Positions 9,301-21,460 of a stretch of 64,000 nt of DNA are shown in pieces. Made by a program: the position numbers and the translations under genes. Origin of the DNA: Panicum virgatum (Eukaryota; Streptophyta; Magnoliopsida; Poales; Poaceae); assembly GCF_016808335.1 (NCBI RefSeq), contig NC_053149.1:27835339-27899338 (forward strand), given 5' to 3'. The notes below the pieces were generated by a model. The model had not been told where the DNA came from. It worked only from the letters and a program-made list of their open reading frames with translations, and did no database searches. Within the stretch, counting starts at the first letter, position 1, and every line of letters starts with the position of its first letter.

Positions 9301-12300
9301 AAATAAACTCAGCACACTAAGAAGATATGATGCAATGTGTAAATCTATTTCCATGGTCGTAAGTACCTGGTAAAGCGAAACGATATCAGTTGTCTCCATG
9401 TTATACACGGCAAAGAATGCTAAGTTTTGATCTGTGCTTCGAGAAACCTGGGGATATCCAAAAAATGTTTGCAGTTACAGTTAGAAGACATTAAGGTATG
9501 CAACGCCTACTGGCAGGATGACAGAAAAGAAGACTTACCCCTCCATCCACACTACCGAACTTGATAAATAGGTGATGGCGATCCAAAAACTGTACCTGAT
9601 CAACTATCATGCTGTAAGCACCTTTAGCAAATAATTTGTTAAGAGAAAATTATCTGTTTCCCTAACGGCACAGGCCTTGACATCAAGCCCATGCTATCGC
9701 TGAGAGCTAGCCCGGTAGCTAAAAAACAACTTCAGTAAGTGCCAGCAAACAATTAAGAATCTTTTTGGCCAAGCAGAAAAAGGGAAGTACCTTCCATATG
9801 ATAAGAAAACAAGGTGAATGTAAAAATAAAAAACAGAAAAGAATATGCAACTAGTAGTACCTTCCATATGATAAGATCAACATAGTCTTGGAAGTGAAAA
9901 TAGAACTTCTTCTTGAGATGCTGGACCCTCTGCAAAAAAAATTCAAAACTTCAAAGTTCAAACAAGAGAAAATATTTTTACTTTAACAAAACATGTTATA
10001 AAGGCAGTAATGTCACAAATGGAGCAAGTAAATTAGCAATAAGAATGTTATCATCCTAACATTCCAAAGGAAGAAACAATAACTATGACAAACAAGGATA
10101 GATGAAGTAGTCACCTTTGTAAAAGGGGCAAAAGGGTTTCTACCCCTGGTTTGCAGCGAAATGGTGATTTTGCCCTTATTTTTTAAACTTTGTGATTTTA
10201 CCCTTGTGATTTCAAAACGAAGGCAGACTTTACCCCTGGTCTGTTAAGTCCCTCTAACGCTGTTAATTTTTGGGCACCTGGGTGGCCGTGAGCGTGAGCC
10301 GGTCGGCCGCAAGCGCGCTCAGGGACAGTGGGGCGGGGGCGCGCGGGAGGGTGGGGACAGGACCGCAGGCCGCCGGCCGCCGGGTAGCGCCTCCGCTGGT
10401 GCAGGCCCTCCACGGGTGGGGAGGGGTCTGGTTCTGAGATCCTGATTCGTTCCTCACGGGTGAAAGGAGATGTTAGGGGTATTACTATCTTTTCCTCTAG
10501 GTGTTTTTTCTTTTTCAATTTCCTCCACTTAATCCCAGCAAGGCAAACGATGTTACAGAGTAGGGGCAAATGGCTGCTTCGTTTCAAAATAACAAGGGCA
10601 AAATCACAAAGTTTAAAAAGGAGGGGTAAAATCACAATTGAGCTTTGAAGTAGGGGTAGAAACACTTTTTTCCCTACCAAATATGGGTTAAATTAAATAA
10701 AGATATAGCTTTCCTTAATTGTCTAAAATGATGAGATCAATCTAAGAGTATATGTACAAATATTGCTGGAAAATTATTCAAACGAGGTAAAGTAGCTAAC
10801 CAAAGTCTGATCTGGAACTTCGTTCCATGTTTTGCGAAAAATATACGACAACAACCGTTGCTTGATGCCCGGAAGAAAAGAACCCCCAAAACCAGCCTGC
10901 ATGAATCAAATTCATTAAAAAGATCATAGATAATTTTTGTCATCCAGATTTATCATGTACAAGTTCAACGCTAGAAAATAAACAATCAAATATTCCAGCA
11001 CAAAGGCACATCTGAATGATGTAGCCATATTTATGTTCTTCGAAGGAAAGTCATTTCAAACAGTGATACAGAATACAAGTTTCCAATCAGAACCGAAAAA
11101 TGCATTTAAACTATTCAAATATACTATATATCTAATGACCCATCAAAACTGGACAGACTGCAAGTAAAGCTTGGCATCTGTTTTCTTCCGGCAATCAATC
11201 ATATCGCCTAGCAACAACTAGGTTTCTCACACATTGCTGTCCATAATAGGACAAACCAGTACTTAGACCAGTGGCACTTGTAGTAATTTCAGCTCATCTG
11301 TTAACTTCGAAGTCAACATAAACATATACACACCTACTATCCCATCAAATTGCTACTACAAATTAAAGCATACTTTGCATCCTTTCTAATGTGTATCAAT
11401 GGTAATCATTTCTATTTCAAAGTACCTCGAATATGAATAATGGATCCTAATTTAACATTCTTGCAATACTTCAGAGACAATAACACACTACCAACAGACA
11501 AAATTAACGCGCAATCACTATCTATTTGGTATAGACTGGGTCGGCACCAACAGACAGACCACCTCATAATCTACTCCCTCCATTCCAAAATGTAAGAGGT
11601 TCTAGCTTTGTCCTAAGTCAAACTTCTCCATTGACCAAGTTCATGAAAAAAAATGCACCAACATCTGCAACATCAAGTTAGTTTCATTAAATATGTCTTG
11701 ATAGTGCATTTATTTGGTATTGTAAATCTTAACATTTTTTAATAAACTTGGTCAAAGTTAGATAAGTTTGACTTAGGACAAAACTAAAACCTCGATTTTG
11801 AAACGGAGCGAGTACATTGATAATGTGGTCAGTATTACAATGATACTGTCATATAGAGTAGGGAATGTTTGATGAGTGATGACCATGCAAAACGCTGTAG
11901 ACAGAGGTCCTAATTGATATATTAATGATAATATGTACAGTACAGACCATTTAACATGTGCACTTTACAAGTGTTCACCCAAAAAGAAGAAAACATAATG
12001 TAAAATAAAATCCAACAAAGCTGTGGTCCTAAGATTTGCAGATACCTGAACATGTGAGTGAAGAAATAGCTCATCATCTTCCCGGCAGAAAGCGCCAATT
12101 CTGCGTACGTCAACAAGGTTGCCAGAATCTCGGATCTGTAGGATATGTATTGTTTGATATCTCAGAGAAACAATACATAGCAGGTCCTCATACAAGTAAG
12201 CACCAATACTATGTGCCAGATTGATAAAATCATTGCAGAAAGCCTTTTCATCCAGTATGACGCCATCTTCTAGCCTGATAACACAAATACAGATGTCCTA

Positions 12301-13896
12301 ATCCACCCAAACGATGGAAACAATGGTTACAAAATATATTGTAATTTAGACCCCCAAAAACTGCATTCCTCCTGAGACATGAACTATACCTCACAAGATA
12401 GAAAGTTATTTTCTCAATTGATGGCACGCCATGTATTGCACCCTCAGTGGCAGTTGAATCATTACTTTGTGCGGTTGATGTTGCAAATAAGCCAAATTGA
12501 TGGCAATCCATGTACAGGAAAAAGTCCTTGCAAATGTATTCATTGCTGGATGCAAGTGGAATTGAGTAGAGCTGCTTAAAGAAGCTATCAAACTTCTTTG
12601 CTTTTGGTGGAAGATCATGAGAATCACATTCTTCAGTGCATGAATATGTCAACCAGATGGGGCGGTATACAATCAAATCTTGGTGGTTTCGGCTAAAAGC
12701 CACAAGATATTTCCCATCATCAGTGAACTTGCGAAACGAATAGTCTGGGCAATCTATGTCATATATCGTGTAGCTTGGAACCAAATTCTCATAGAACTGT
12801 CTAACAGTGTTAACCTGTCAGCGGTATGGAAAGAACAACAAAAGACAGCTCAGATCTACTTTCATGATCAGAAGAATAATTGGAATTTAATTTGAAGATT
12901 AAAGAGCATGCTATCGCCCCTAATTATGTGTTGCTACAACATTCACCAAAGCAGAAGGCTACAGAATATACCGTAACATGCAGAACTGTGCATACATAAT
13001 GAAATCATATGAGATAAATCATATTGCTACAGATTCTCACTCTTTCTTTTTTCATCATCTAGCCTAAATATAGAAGACCACAAATGTTCTCTGGTTATCT
13101 GTTCTTCAGTTCTCTGTTGCAGAGCATAATATTCTCTGGTTTCGATATGCAATAATTAAAAAGAGGTTAGCAGAAGAACTCAATGTGGAATGTTACATCA
13201 TTGTTTCAGACTTCCTGTCCTGTGTCAAGTTGACACTATACTACATTCATTTCCATTAGCTAACATAAACTATGCAGCTAAGAGAAATACACAACCATAT
13301 CTACTGATGAGGTACTCTGGAATAATAACTGATCTATAAATGTATCATCTGAATAATCATGAGCTAGCATAGATTAAAGAGAACATTATCGAAGCTAACC
13401 CACAATCATTTGGAGCATGGCCTAGCGATAGCATTCAGAAGGCCTGATTTAGCTTTTGTTATTTTCCTGCACTTCAGTGATCTTTGTAACCAGGAAGGTC
13501 ATTGTTCACTATATCATTAGGTATGTCTAATAATCTCGGGCTTCCGTGTCCTACTGCATAGACATCGACGCAGCAACCCTAGCAAGCCCACAAAGGCAGA
13601 GCAAAAGACCCTTCAAAAAAAAGGCAGAGCAAAAGCTATTCACACAATCTTGAGGCGAACTCCAAATAGCAACCACACCTAACCCTCTCCAGACCAAAGC
13701 AGTGGTTCCCCGACTCCAATGAAGATCCTCGAGACCCGCCACACGACCCTACCAGACACGACAGGAACTGAACAAGGAGCAGAGGAAGGGTGGGGACGAG
13801 GACGAGGAGACGTACCGTAGCGCCGGGGCGCGGGGAGAGAAGCTGGCGGTCGAAGACCCTGGAGGCGAGGTTCCCGCTGCGGAAGAAGCGCACCAT
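6344..13896 (-). CDS. DET1: DET1 (De-etiolated 1) orthologue, 11 coding exons, about 511 aa
   Basis: DET1 is the nuclear repressor of photomorphogenesis that works with DDB1 and COP10 (CDD complex) as a CUL4 ubiquitin-ligase adaptor. Exons (minus strand): 13,896-13,816; 12,814-12,390; 12,274-12,046; 10,896-10,801; 9,929-9,861; 9,595-9,539; 9,447-9,367; 9,284-9,120; 7,384-7,289; 6,883-6,784; 6,480-6,344. All have GT donors and AG acceptors and keep frame. The protein starts MVRFFRSGNLASRVFDRQLL and contains FRKFTDDGKYLVAFSRNHQD, LIVYRPIWLTYS, KKFYFHFQDYVDLIIWK and FIKFGSVDGG, ending VVNIHFRR, matching the family from end to end. An in-frame ATG 19 codons upstream (13,953) was rejected because the family begins at MVRFF/MFR. 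The protein is about 30 residues shorter than Arabidopsis DET1, mainly where exon 3 (HSHVQ) meets exon 4 (AGFGG). Introns 3, 4 and 8 host transposons. Upstream sequence is GC-rich with no clear TATA box. Confidence 0.96.
7752..8283. mobile_element. GGTTCGG-rich inverted-repeat element in DET1 intron 8, 532 bp
   Basis: Ends GGTGGGCA and TGCCCACC are perfect inverted repeats. The subterminal 150 bases at each side are dense in CGGTTC/GAACCG in both orientations; the AT-rich middle is non-coding. This layout matches small hAT-type non-autonomous elements, but no clean 8-bp duplication is visible, so the superfamily is tentative. Confidence 0.65.
10121..10675. mobile_element. foldback element with GC-rich core in DET1 intron 4
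   Basis: Left arm (about 10,136-10,266) and right arm (about 10,548-10,665) are long imperfect inverted repeats. They share GTTTCTACCCCT, TTTAAACTTTGTGATTTT and TTTCAAAACGAAG in the left arm with their complements in the right. The 280-bp core is abruptly GC-rich (10,270-10,460), then pyrimidine-rich, unlike the arms and the intron. Long arms around a foreign-looking core suggest a Mutator-like or foldback MITE. No convincing target duplication was found. Confidence 0.6.
11574..11812. mobile_element. Stowaway MITE, 239 bp, TA duplication, in DET1 intron 3
   Basis: Starts CTCCCTCCATTCCAAAATGTAAG and ends TCGATTTTGAAACGGAGCGAG, which are inverted repeats. TA is present on both sides (11,572-11,573 and 11,813-11,814). 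The interior pairs AAGTCAAACTT with TAAGTTTGACTTAGGAC. This is a complete Tc1/mariner-derived MITE. Confidence 0.9.
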
Positions 13897-14611
13897 CTCA
13901 GTCACCGCGCCGCGCGTGGCCGCCGCCGTGGAGGCAGCATCGCACGTGCGCACACGCTAGGCGGGTGGCGGAGGGAGGGAATAGGATGGGACGGCCGCGC
14001 TGGGGGGAAGCTCTGGGGTTCTCCTCGGGGATGCGCCGGTGGGGAGTGTGGGGGCGAGGAAGCCAGAGAAATTTTGGGGACGGGAGAACCGGAGAAGAAG
14101 GGGGATCTTCGCTTGTGGCGGTGGTGAAATTTTGGGAAGCGGACGGAATGGGAGTGGTGTGGGGAGCGTGTGGGGGAAAGAGTGGGGTCGCAGCCGGACT
14201 GCCGGAGGGAGTTGGGAGTTGGGACGTGAGGCCGGTGGGGGAACACGAGAGTGGCTGTGGGCCTGTGGCCCGGCGCCCATTGTCTCGACCGGTCACCGAA
14301 ATGGCGCCTGTGCTTGTCGCAAACTAATTTTATCAAAATATTTGCCACTCCTCGTTTTGCCAACTTTAACCAAACATTTTTTCTTAAAAATATTTGTACA
14401 TACATAAAAATCTCCTCTGCGTCGAGCGGGCAGCTCCCGGGGGTGCCACCAGAGGGGGGTCTATTTATCGCGCGACTAGAATCGCGTGCCTCGCAGAAGC
14501 TCCAGCGGCTGCGACATTCGGCGGCAGAGGAGCTCCAGCGAGCTTCGGCGGAGGCGGAGGTGGCGGACGCGGCGGAGGCGAAGAGGCGGCGAAGGAGGAG
14601 GAAGGCGTAGG
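13897..14611. other. DET1 5' flank; GC-rich, no gene assigned
   Basis: 13,897-14,320 is very GC-rich with long overlapping ORFs on both strands, as expected of a CpG-rich grass promoter/5' UTR. 14,320-14,400 is AT-rich. 14,400-14,611 is again GC-rich with an Ala/Arg-rich plus-strand frame ending in TAG one base before the E1 LTR. It might be a truncated exon, but the opposite strand is equally open and I recognise nothing. Confidence 0.4.
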
Positions 14612-15482
14612 TGTTGACGTCTTTTTGGGCCAATACACGATCGCGCTAGATCGCGCAGTAAGCAGCGACGCAGCACCAACTGGTCAGACCGGTATGGTGG
14701 ACCGATCAGACCGGTCTCGCCGAGGTAGCCCGACGAGGATCCAACGAACGCCCACCCGGGTGGAACCCCGTCGGGGCAAGCGCACCTTGGATTGCCCTAG
14801 GCTCGGCAGGCCAGCTAGGGCGCGCCCCTCACGCCATGGAGATGAGAGAAGAACAGCACATAGGGTTGGAAAAGTTTAGGGCAAAGAGAAAGGTAAAAAA
14901 AATAAAAGTATTTGATAGATTCGATTGGATACCTCTCAATCGGCCATAACCCTTTTATATTTATAGGGTGGGGAGGTCTGTACCCGTGGGAGATTGAAAA
15001 CATGTTAAAACCGACCTAGAATCAAATTACAACTCTAATTCGGACTAAACTATCCAAAACCGGTCAGACCGGTCACTAAATCCGGTCAGACCGGATTTAT
15101 TGTGGTGTATAATAGCCAAAACCGGTCAGACCGGTCACCCAATCCGGTCAGACCAGATTTACCCAGGTAGGAAAACTTCCAGTCGTCATATCTCCTACAT
15201 CCGGACTCCAAATCAGGCGATTCATATATCCGTTTCGATCGTCTCGATGAGGGCTTCATCTTGGTGCACTCAAACTCTTTATTTGACCTGATCTTAATGC
15301 TGTTTTGAGTCTTTTTTTTGTCTCATTGATGAAATCATATCCAAAATATCCCAAAACGATCTCCTTATCCTGCACAATGGTTATATATGCTAAACTTGCA
15401 AAATAATATGAGTTAATAATGAATTGGCTATTTTGGCCTTTATCTTGTTTGTTTTAGGTTATGCCAATTTTGAGTGTTAACA
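14612..15482 (-). repeat. 3' LTR of E1, 871 bp
   Basis: On the plus strand it runs from TGTTGACG to GTGTTAACA (TG...CA ends with short inverted repeats). On the minus strand it is immediately preceded by the purine tract GGGGGG. Confidence 0.72.
14951..14965 (-). promoter_or_regulatory. TATA box in E1 LTR
   Basis: Minus strand TATAAATATAAAAGG inside the LTR, correctly oriented for transcription of the minus-strand element. Confidence 0.6.
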
Positions 15483-16641
15483 TATGCCCCCCTGTTTTTT
15501 TGGTAAAGTTTGCGTACCAAGAAACATTCTCAATGGTTAAAATTGCTCAAGGACGATGATGAACAATGCATCGGCCATATATGCTTCTCTATACTTCTTA
15601 TGCATTCTAATGTAACTGAAATAATACACTAGCAAGTAGAACGTGTATGGAACTACTATTTCAACTTTCGAACATCTGACCATATATTAATAACAAAAAT
15701 TTTGATACGGCCATGGTGGCCGATCATATAAATCATAACTCCTTGGGAAAACATGAGCAAGATGTTGATAGTCATAACATACCAAGGATCATAATAACAC
15801 CATGGACTAGAATTGGATATACCTGAATATGTACTCCATGGCACATGCTTTGACGGAATAAACAATGAATACCAATGAGATGATCGCCAATGTTGTTGAT
15901 TTTTCTTTGTTCATGATGAGGCATAATTTCTTCTTTGATTCCCTTCTAGTCGGTTAATCTGTTTTTCCTCGTCCATCTTTTGATACTTGAGTAGTAGCTC
16001 TTCAAAACTTGGTCTTTTCCTCGTCATAGTTTTGGGGTTGTTCCCAAAATTCCCAAATGGACCAGTCAAACCGGTTTCATGACTGGTCAGACCGGTCTTT
16101 GCAAACTTGGAGCTCCTCTTTGGCTCTTGCCCCCCAGCTGAATTTTATCGTTTTTCAGCTATATCATTTGAAGTATGGTCTCCATTGGGGACAATCTGAG
16201 CAACAGAACTAGCCCATGTTTCTTCAACGGTTGGCTTTTCTATATCTTATGTCAAATCTGAATTTTTGTTTAACCGTCCATCTTTTTTGACACGATAAAC
16301 TTGTTTGATCACCTTGTATTTCTTTTTCTGTATAGACCGATCTTTTTCATTGAAATGGTCATTAATGGTAGGTGATGGTTTACCAATTGCCGGCTCCCTA
16401 TAGGTAATATAATCTGGACATAAATATCTAGGAAGAGACGGCATACATGAATTATAATACCATGACGGATAAAAACAAGGCATGCTGTAATAAGATCCGC
16501 ATGGCATAGATATGGTGACCTATGTGACGAAAACGGCATTGAGTTAAGAAAATTATCTCGTTGCCGATTCCGATCATGGAATTGTTGTCTTGGAGTAGAT
16601 CTTGATTGTTTTGGATGTTTTAGCCGACTAGCATCATTATT
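15483..16641 (-). other. E1 internal region, mostly non-coding
   Basis: AT-rich with scattered short minus-strand frames; no RT, integrase or protease motif is visible. It includes two ACCGGT-type motifs near 16,060-16,100. Confidence 0.5.
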
Positions 16642-17226
16642 TTATTTTTTGGATTTAGCCAGAAGATCTCCAAGAAAGGGCTTCAACTTTTTGTTTTGAT
16701 GCTTGTGATGGCCTTTGGATTCAACGGTTTTCCAAACACCAATCTCGGGTTTTTTGAGCTTAACCATCTTAGGTTTTGATTTATTTTGCAAAACTCTAGA
16801 TGAGCCGGTTAGACCGGTCCTAAGACCGGTCAGACCGGTCGCGGTGCCACCAGTACCTTTGCCTTTTTTTTTGTTGCCCCCCGAGTGTTGTAGTACTAGA
16901 TTTAATTGTGCTCTTGCTAGGGGATTTTGGTTCGATAAATTCTTGACCAACAACATCACAAGTTGGTAAATCATTGCAAGGATTATTAGTCGGCTTTTCA
17001 ATAGCCGATTTTTTAATAACAAAAGTTGCAACTGAACTATCTTCTTTATCAATTAAATACTTGACAAAATCAGATAGCGCATTAGATAAAGTACCTGAAG
17101 ATTGCATCTCCATTAATACATCGATGGTGGATGGTGGCTGCAACTCCTTTATCTTAACGACTCCTTGCTCCGTTATACGAAAACAGGACAGAAGTAGGCC
17201 TTCGACTGCTCTGTCGTATTCTCGCT
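16642..17226 (-). pseudogene. E1 gag-like C-terminal fragment
   Basis: The minus strand reads REYDRAVEGLLLSCFRITEQ, then PSTIDVLMEMQSSGTLSN, ALSDFVKYLIDKED and later a Lys-rich, low-complexity tail. It resembles gag-like proteins of grass non-autonomous LTR elements as I remember them; no zinc knuckle is visible. The frame is entered from E2's LTR border at 17,227, so the N-terminus is cut off. It shifts frame near 16,850-17,000 around a poly-A/poly-T run. The ACCGGTC motif is here part of the coding sequence, giving repeated GLTGLRTGLTG. Confidence 0.5.
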
Positions 17227-18690
17227 TGTCGGTGTCCTGACCTGGCGGCCTAGCACCAACTAGTAACGATGCTGCGTGTCCCTAACCTAGATGGTTGATG
17301 CAATAAGTAACACAGTAACGCAAAGATTTATCCTAGTTCCGGCCACGGGGCCGTACGTCCAGCAAGGGTGTGCGAGTGCACTGTATTATCTTACACCAAA
17401 GTGCCTGTAGTAGGGGAGTACAAGTAAGGCGAGATAGGGAGGAAAGCTCCCAAGTCTCTGCTAAGTGATTGAGGCAAGTGCCAATATCAGGAGAGTGGGG
17501 ATGTGTTCTGCGAGTGGAAGGCGAGTGAGCGGATGGAAGCGCAGAGAGATGGCTTGGGAAGGAGCCCGCCTCTTCCTTTTATAGACACAAGGAGGGGGCG
17601 GAGTACATGTACGGGGAGATTAGAAGTCGTCGTTTTCTCCCTGAATCGGGGGTGTGCCGTGGTCGGTGACTGTTGGAAGTACACTGTGGCACACTGGAGA
17701 ACATGGCGCCGGGCGTGGCAGTCATCCTGGACAGCCTCTTGGCCTTGCAGAGATCGCGCCGGTGTCCTGGTGGCTCCTGTGGGCGTCATGGTGGTTGCTA
17801 TGGAAGGTACCGTCCTCCATGCTTGAGCTGGCGGAGTGTCGAGGTTCAGCTAACGGGGGTCTTGCTCTGGTCAAGGTCCGTACCTCGTCCGAGGGTTGCG
17901 CCCATGCTTGCCGAGGGTTCCGCAGTAGAGGAGGGTACGGGGAGTTGGCAGTAAAGTGGCAGGAGCAGTGCCAGGCACGTCCGCACAGGGTGTCGCAGGT
18001 TCCCACAGGGTCGAAAACAGTGCCGGGGATGGTGGTACAGTGACCGGAGTTGGCGGACGGGACTCCGGTCGCAGCACGCTGTGCGGCATGGTGGCCCGAC
18101 AATGCCTGACCCGCGTTCTGTGGTGGAGTGGTTGGCATTAAATGCCTCTATCAGTCGGGCGGGCGAGCAGATGGGTTGCTAGTTCCATCTGCCGAGGGTG
18201 TCCTCGAGCGAGGCAGAGTTGGCTTGCTCCCCGAGGGTAGGTCCGTTACCCTCGAGCGAGGCGGAGATGCAGCGCACCGCCAGAGGCCTCGGCGGGGAGG
18301 CCTCGAGCGAGGCGGAGATCGTTCCACGGGTTCGAGGGGGCCTCGAATGGGCCGCACCATGGAGTTGGGCCGCGAGCCAAGTGTGGATTGGGCTTCTTTG
18401 GGACCTGGAGAGGATCCGGGTGCTGTAGGAGAGATGCAGATGCTCCATGGTATCCGGGTGCAGAGCGACGACGGAGTTGTCATCATTGGTGGCTTCTTCC
18501 TCTCCAGGATCACCGTCGAGTAGTCCTTCTTCCCCTCTGGATCGGAGGAAGACGGCTTGCCTTGGTTCACCATGACTGCAGAGTCTGACAAGGTGGTTGG
18601 CACTGTGGGCCCGATTGCTTAATTGTGTTTTGCGTCTTTGAGGGCGGTTTAGTCCCTAGATTAAGGTGCCCCTAATTATGGTATCCGACA
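17227..18690 (-). repeat. 3' LTR of E2, 1,464 bp
   Basis: Plus-strand ends TGTCGGTGTCC and GGTATCCGACA (TGTCGG/CCGACA inverted). On the minus strand the polypurine tract AAGGCTCGGGGCTAC abuts the LTR start. Near 18,190-18,315 the unit CTCGAGCGAGGC(G)GAG occurs three times. Confidence 0.85.
17575..17584 (-). promoter_or_regulatory. TATA box in E2 LTR
   Basis: Minus strand CTATAAAAGG within the LTR, the expected orientation for the element's promoter. Confidence 0.65.
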
Positions 18691-20170
18691 GTAGCCCCGA
18701 GCCTTCGTAGGGATGAGTATCAGTCCTGCAGAGGCTTGATCCCTCGTAGTTGTGACTCGAATGCTAGGTTGTGGGTTTTATTCCTCGAATGTGTGAAGTT
18801 TCCTCCATGGGAGCGCGTCAGCGCACCCGCGGGTGTAGCCCCTGAGGCCTTGGAGGAGAGTGCTAGCACTCGTCCAAGGGCTATGAATGTCGTATTGCGT
18901 GGTCAATTGGGTGAGGCAGTCACTCAGCTTTCGTTTCAGCCAGCCTCGGCGTTCTCCAGTGCTGGTGAGGTGGCCCCTTGCCCTCCTTGAACCAAACCGA
19001 ATGGCGTGTTGGACACGCAAGGAAGTTTTGTTGATCAGCGAGGGGGGTTTGCTTAGTACGTGGAACTTCACTATCTACGGCAGCCGATTTATTCGAGGAT
19101 ACGACCTTAGCCGCAGCGTGCGAGGAGCCCCCGGGCCCTGGCCTATGTGAAGGCGTTCAGGGGAGCCCTCGACTTAGCGTTACGACCCTCGTCGCCCTTT
19201 CGCAGGGAGGATGGGTGAAGCAAGCCATGCTACCCATGCCCGGGCCGCGAGCTATGAATGCTTCAGTGAGCTGTTAGCGGGTAGTTCAAGTGGACGTCCG
19301 TGCCTCGTTCGATAAAGGTTGGCTCGTGGTCCATGGACACGTCACATAAAGCGCTCGCAAAGGTTCGCTAGGCAGGGCTCGGACCTATTAGATAGGATCC
19401 GAGGGCTCGATGCTCTCCCTCGATGGGATCCCCCTGCTAGGCACCCTCGACTGGCCTTGAACACTGCGTAGGACGTCTCAAACTCCGCGTTCGAGGGTAG
19501 CTTGTATGGCACGTCCATGTTGTCCCTGACTTTGGTGATCTGGGACGTTTGTCGAACCCCTGGCGGGCCAGCCTTCGAACCCCTGATCAGTAAGGCATCG
19601 GAATAAGATTCCTTCGACGGTAAGGAACCCCGAAGGGAATATTCCGTCACAGTCCGCATGCGGCGCGGAATCGTGGGTCGCGCGCAGGTCTCCCGCTGGT
19701 CGGGAACGACGTGGCCCGGCACATGCATTGCGGGCGCGCCTTTTCAGGCGGCAGACTCGGGCAGGCGGAGCGGCGTGGGCGGCGACTGGTGGATGTGACG
19801 GCGCTACATTGCCGCTGTGTCGTGCCAGTTACCGCACTGCGGTAATTATTGCACGTGCGCGCGGGGGGTCTCATAGGCGTGGGGTCCAGCTGTCAACGAC
19901 CATGAAATCTACCGCATTTAATGCGGCGAATCCAGGGCCGCTGCGGAGAATCCTGCCGGCGTAGTGATAAAAAGAGAAACGGCGGATCCCGAGCTATTTG
20001 AGAAAAGGAGGCGGTTCGGCTTATCTTGCTTTTGCATTTGCCTTCCCCACCTCCACTGCTTCCCCTGCATCAGAGCCCAGAGCCAGGAAACGAGAGGAAG
20101 AAGAGGAAGAAGAGGAGCGAGCATACTTTCCCTTGCTCGAGTCTTTATCCATCCTCTCTCTGTCGAAGCA
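18691..20170. other. E2 3' non-coding region between LTR and antisense gene
   Basis: Contains the polypurine tract at its left end. The rest has short ORFs on both strands with no recognised protein. 19,960-20,170 is probably the promoter and 5' UTR of the plus-strand antisense gene; no clear TATA box was identified. Confidence 0.5.
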
Positions 20171-21460
20171 ATGGCGTAGCTGGCCGATCCGGCACCGTGG
20201 GGTAGGTCCACCGCCGACGAGGCATTTCTGGAGTCGTTAGTCGCCAATGGTTTCTTGCCGCCGAACACCGATGCGTCGCGCCCGGTGTGGATCGCCCCGA
20301 CACCGGAGGAGAGGGAGCCGCAGCCCCCAAGCGGCTACGTCGTGAGCCTAGCACGGCTGCACGAGCGGGGATTCGGCGTCCCCGCTGGCCGATTCATCCG
20401 TGCGCTCTGCCATCACTACAAGGTGGAGCTGCAAAACTTTTCCCCCAACTCCATCTCACAGTCGGTGGTCTTCGTCGCCGTCTGCGAAGGTTATTTGGGG
20501 GTGGAGGCGCACTGGGAGATGTGGAAGCACCTCTTCTGCAGGGAGCTCTACACTGAGCATGTTCAGCAGGGGCCGAGGAGGGCCGCCCGCGTTGGTGGCC
20601 TCATGCTGTAAGTGTGTGAGAGGAGGGGGGACCACTATATCCCCTGCAAGATGACGACAAACAACACCGGGTGGAGCCGAGGGTGGTTCTACCTGCAAAA
20701 CGACGGCGAGAGGCTCCCGGCGTACACCGGCAAGGTCCTGAGGGACAAGCGGGATGAGTGGGGGTACGGGGTGTTGCCCGTCATGCGCCAGGCCAGGCTC
20801 GGAGTCTTCATCGATGCGCTGCAGCGCCTGGTGCACCAGGGGCTGACCGCGGCCGCCGTCATCGCCAACTTCCACCGGCAGAGGGTGCTCCCCCTGATGG
20901 AGAGGAGGTTGGCGATCTACCAGCTGATCTCTGAGGCCGCGCCCATGGTCTCGTGAATGTCGAGGAGGCTGCTCTCCTGTGATGCCGCTGCCTAGAGGGC
21001 AAAGAGCGCGGTGGCGCACTTCCTCTCCGAAGCCACACAGCTCTAGGCGATCAAGATATGCCCTGCAGAGGGGTACATCCAGCTGGTAGGTTTAGCTTTC
21101 GATTGTTGATGGTTTCGTGTTACTTTCCCTTACCCTTCCTAATCCTTGTCATGTTCGCAGGGACTGACCCGCACCGGGTACGTCTCGGAACCTTCGCTCC
21201 CCGAGACCCGCGCCGCAAACCGCCTGCGCGCGCAGGAGGAGAAGAGGAGGATGGACAAGGCGAAGGTGACCCGCGAGAGGAAGAGGAAGAGGAAGGAGGA
21301 CCACGAGAAGGAGAACAAGAGGTGGAAGAGGGAGGGCCTCTCGCCGAAGACCACGGCCGAGTCCACCCCTGAGCCGAGCTCCTCGTTCGGCGTGTCGGCG
21401 GCGGGCGAGAAGAGGCCCGTGCCGGCGACGATTGAGAAGACGCCCGCGCCGAGGGCGGAC

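Larger units (their letters stand above)
14612..17226 (-). mobile_element. E1: non-autonomous minus-strand LTR retrotransposon, broken by E2
   Basis: A 3' LTR (14,612-15,482) is followed upstream on the minus strand by a G-rich polypurine tract (CAGGGGGGCATA) and about 1.7 kb of internal sequence with a gag-like frame. It then stops abruptly where E2's LTR begins at 17,227. Only gag-like material lies next to the LTR; protease, RT and integrase are absent from the position they would occupy. The 5' part should continue beyond E2, outside the window. The motif ACCGGTCAGACCGGT is scattered through LTR and interior. Confidence 0.7.

Noticed and set aside
9788..9878. Duplicated DET1 exon 5 end (GTACCTTCCATATGATAAGA twice)
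   Set aside because: Only about 20 bases around the donor are repeated about 71 bases downstream in the intron; too short for an exon duplication, though it could offer a cryptic splice donor.
13902..14633. Several 100-240-codon ORFs on both strands upstream of DET1
   Set aside because: GC-rich promoter/leader sequence; no motif, no splice support, frames overlap on both strands.
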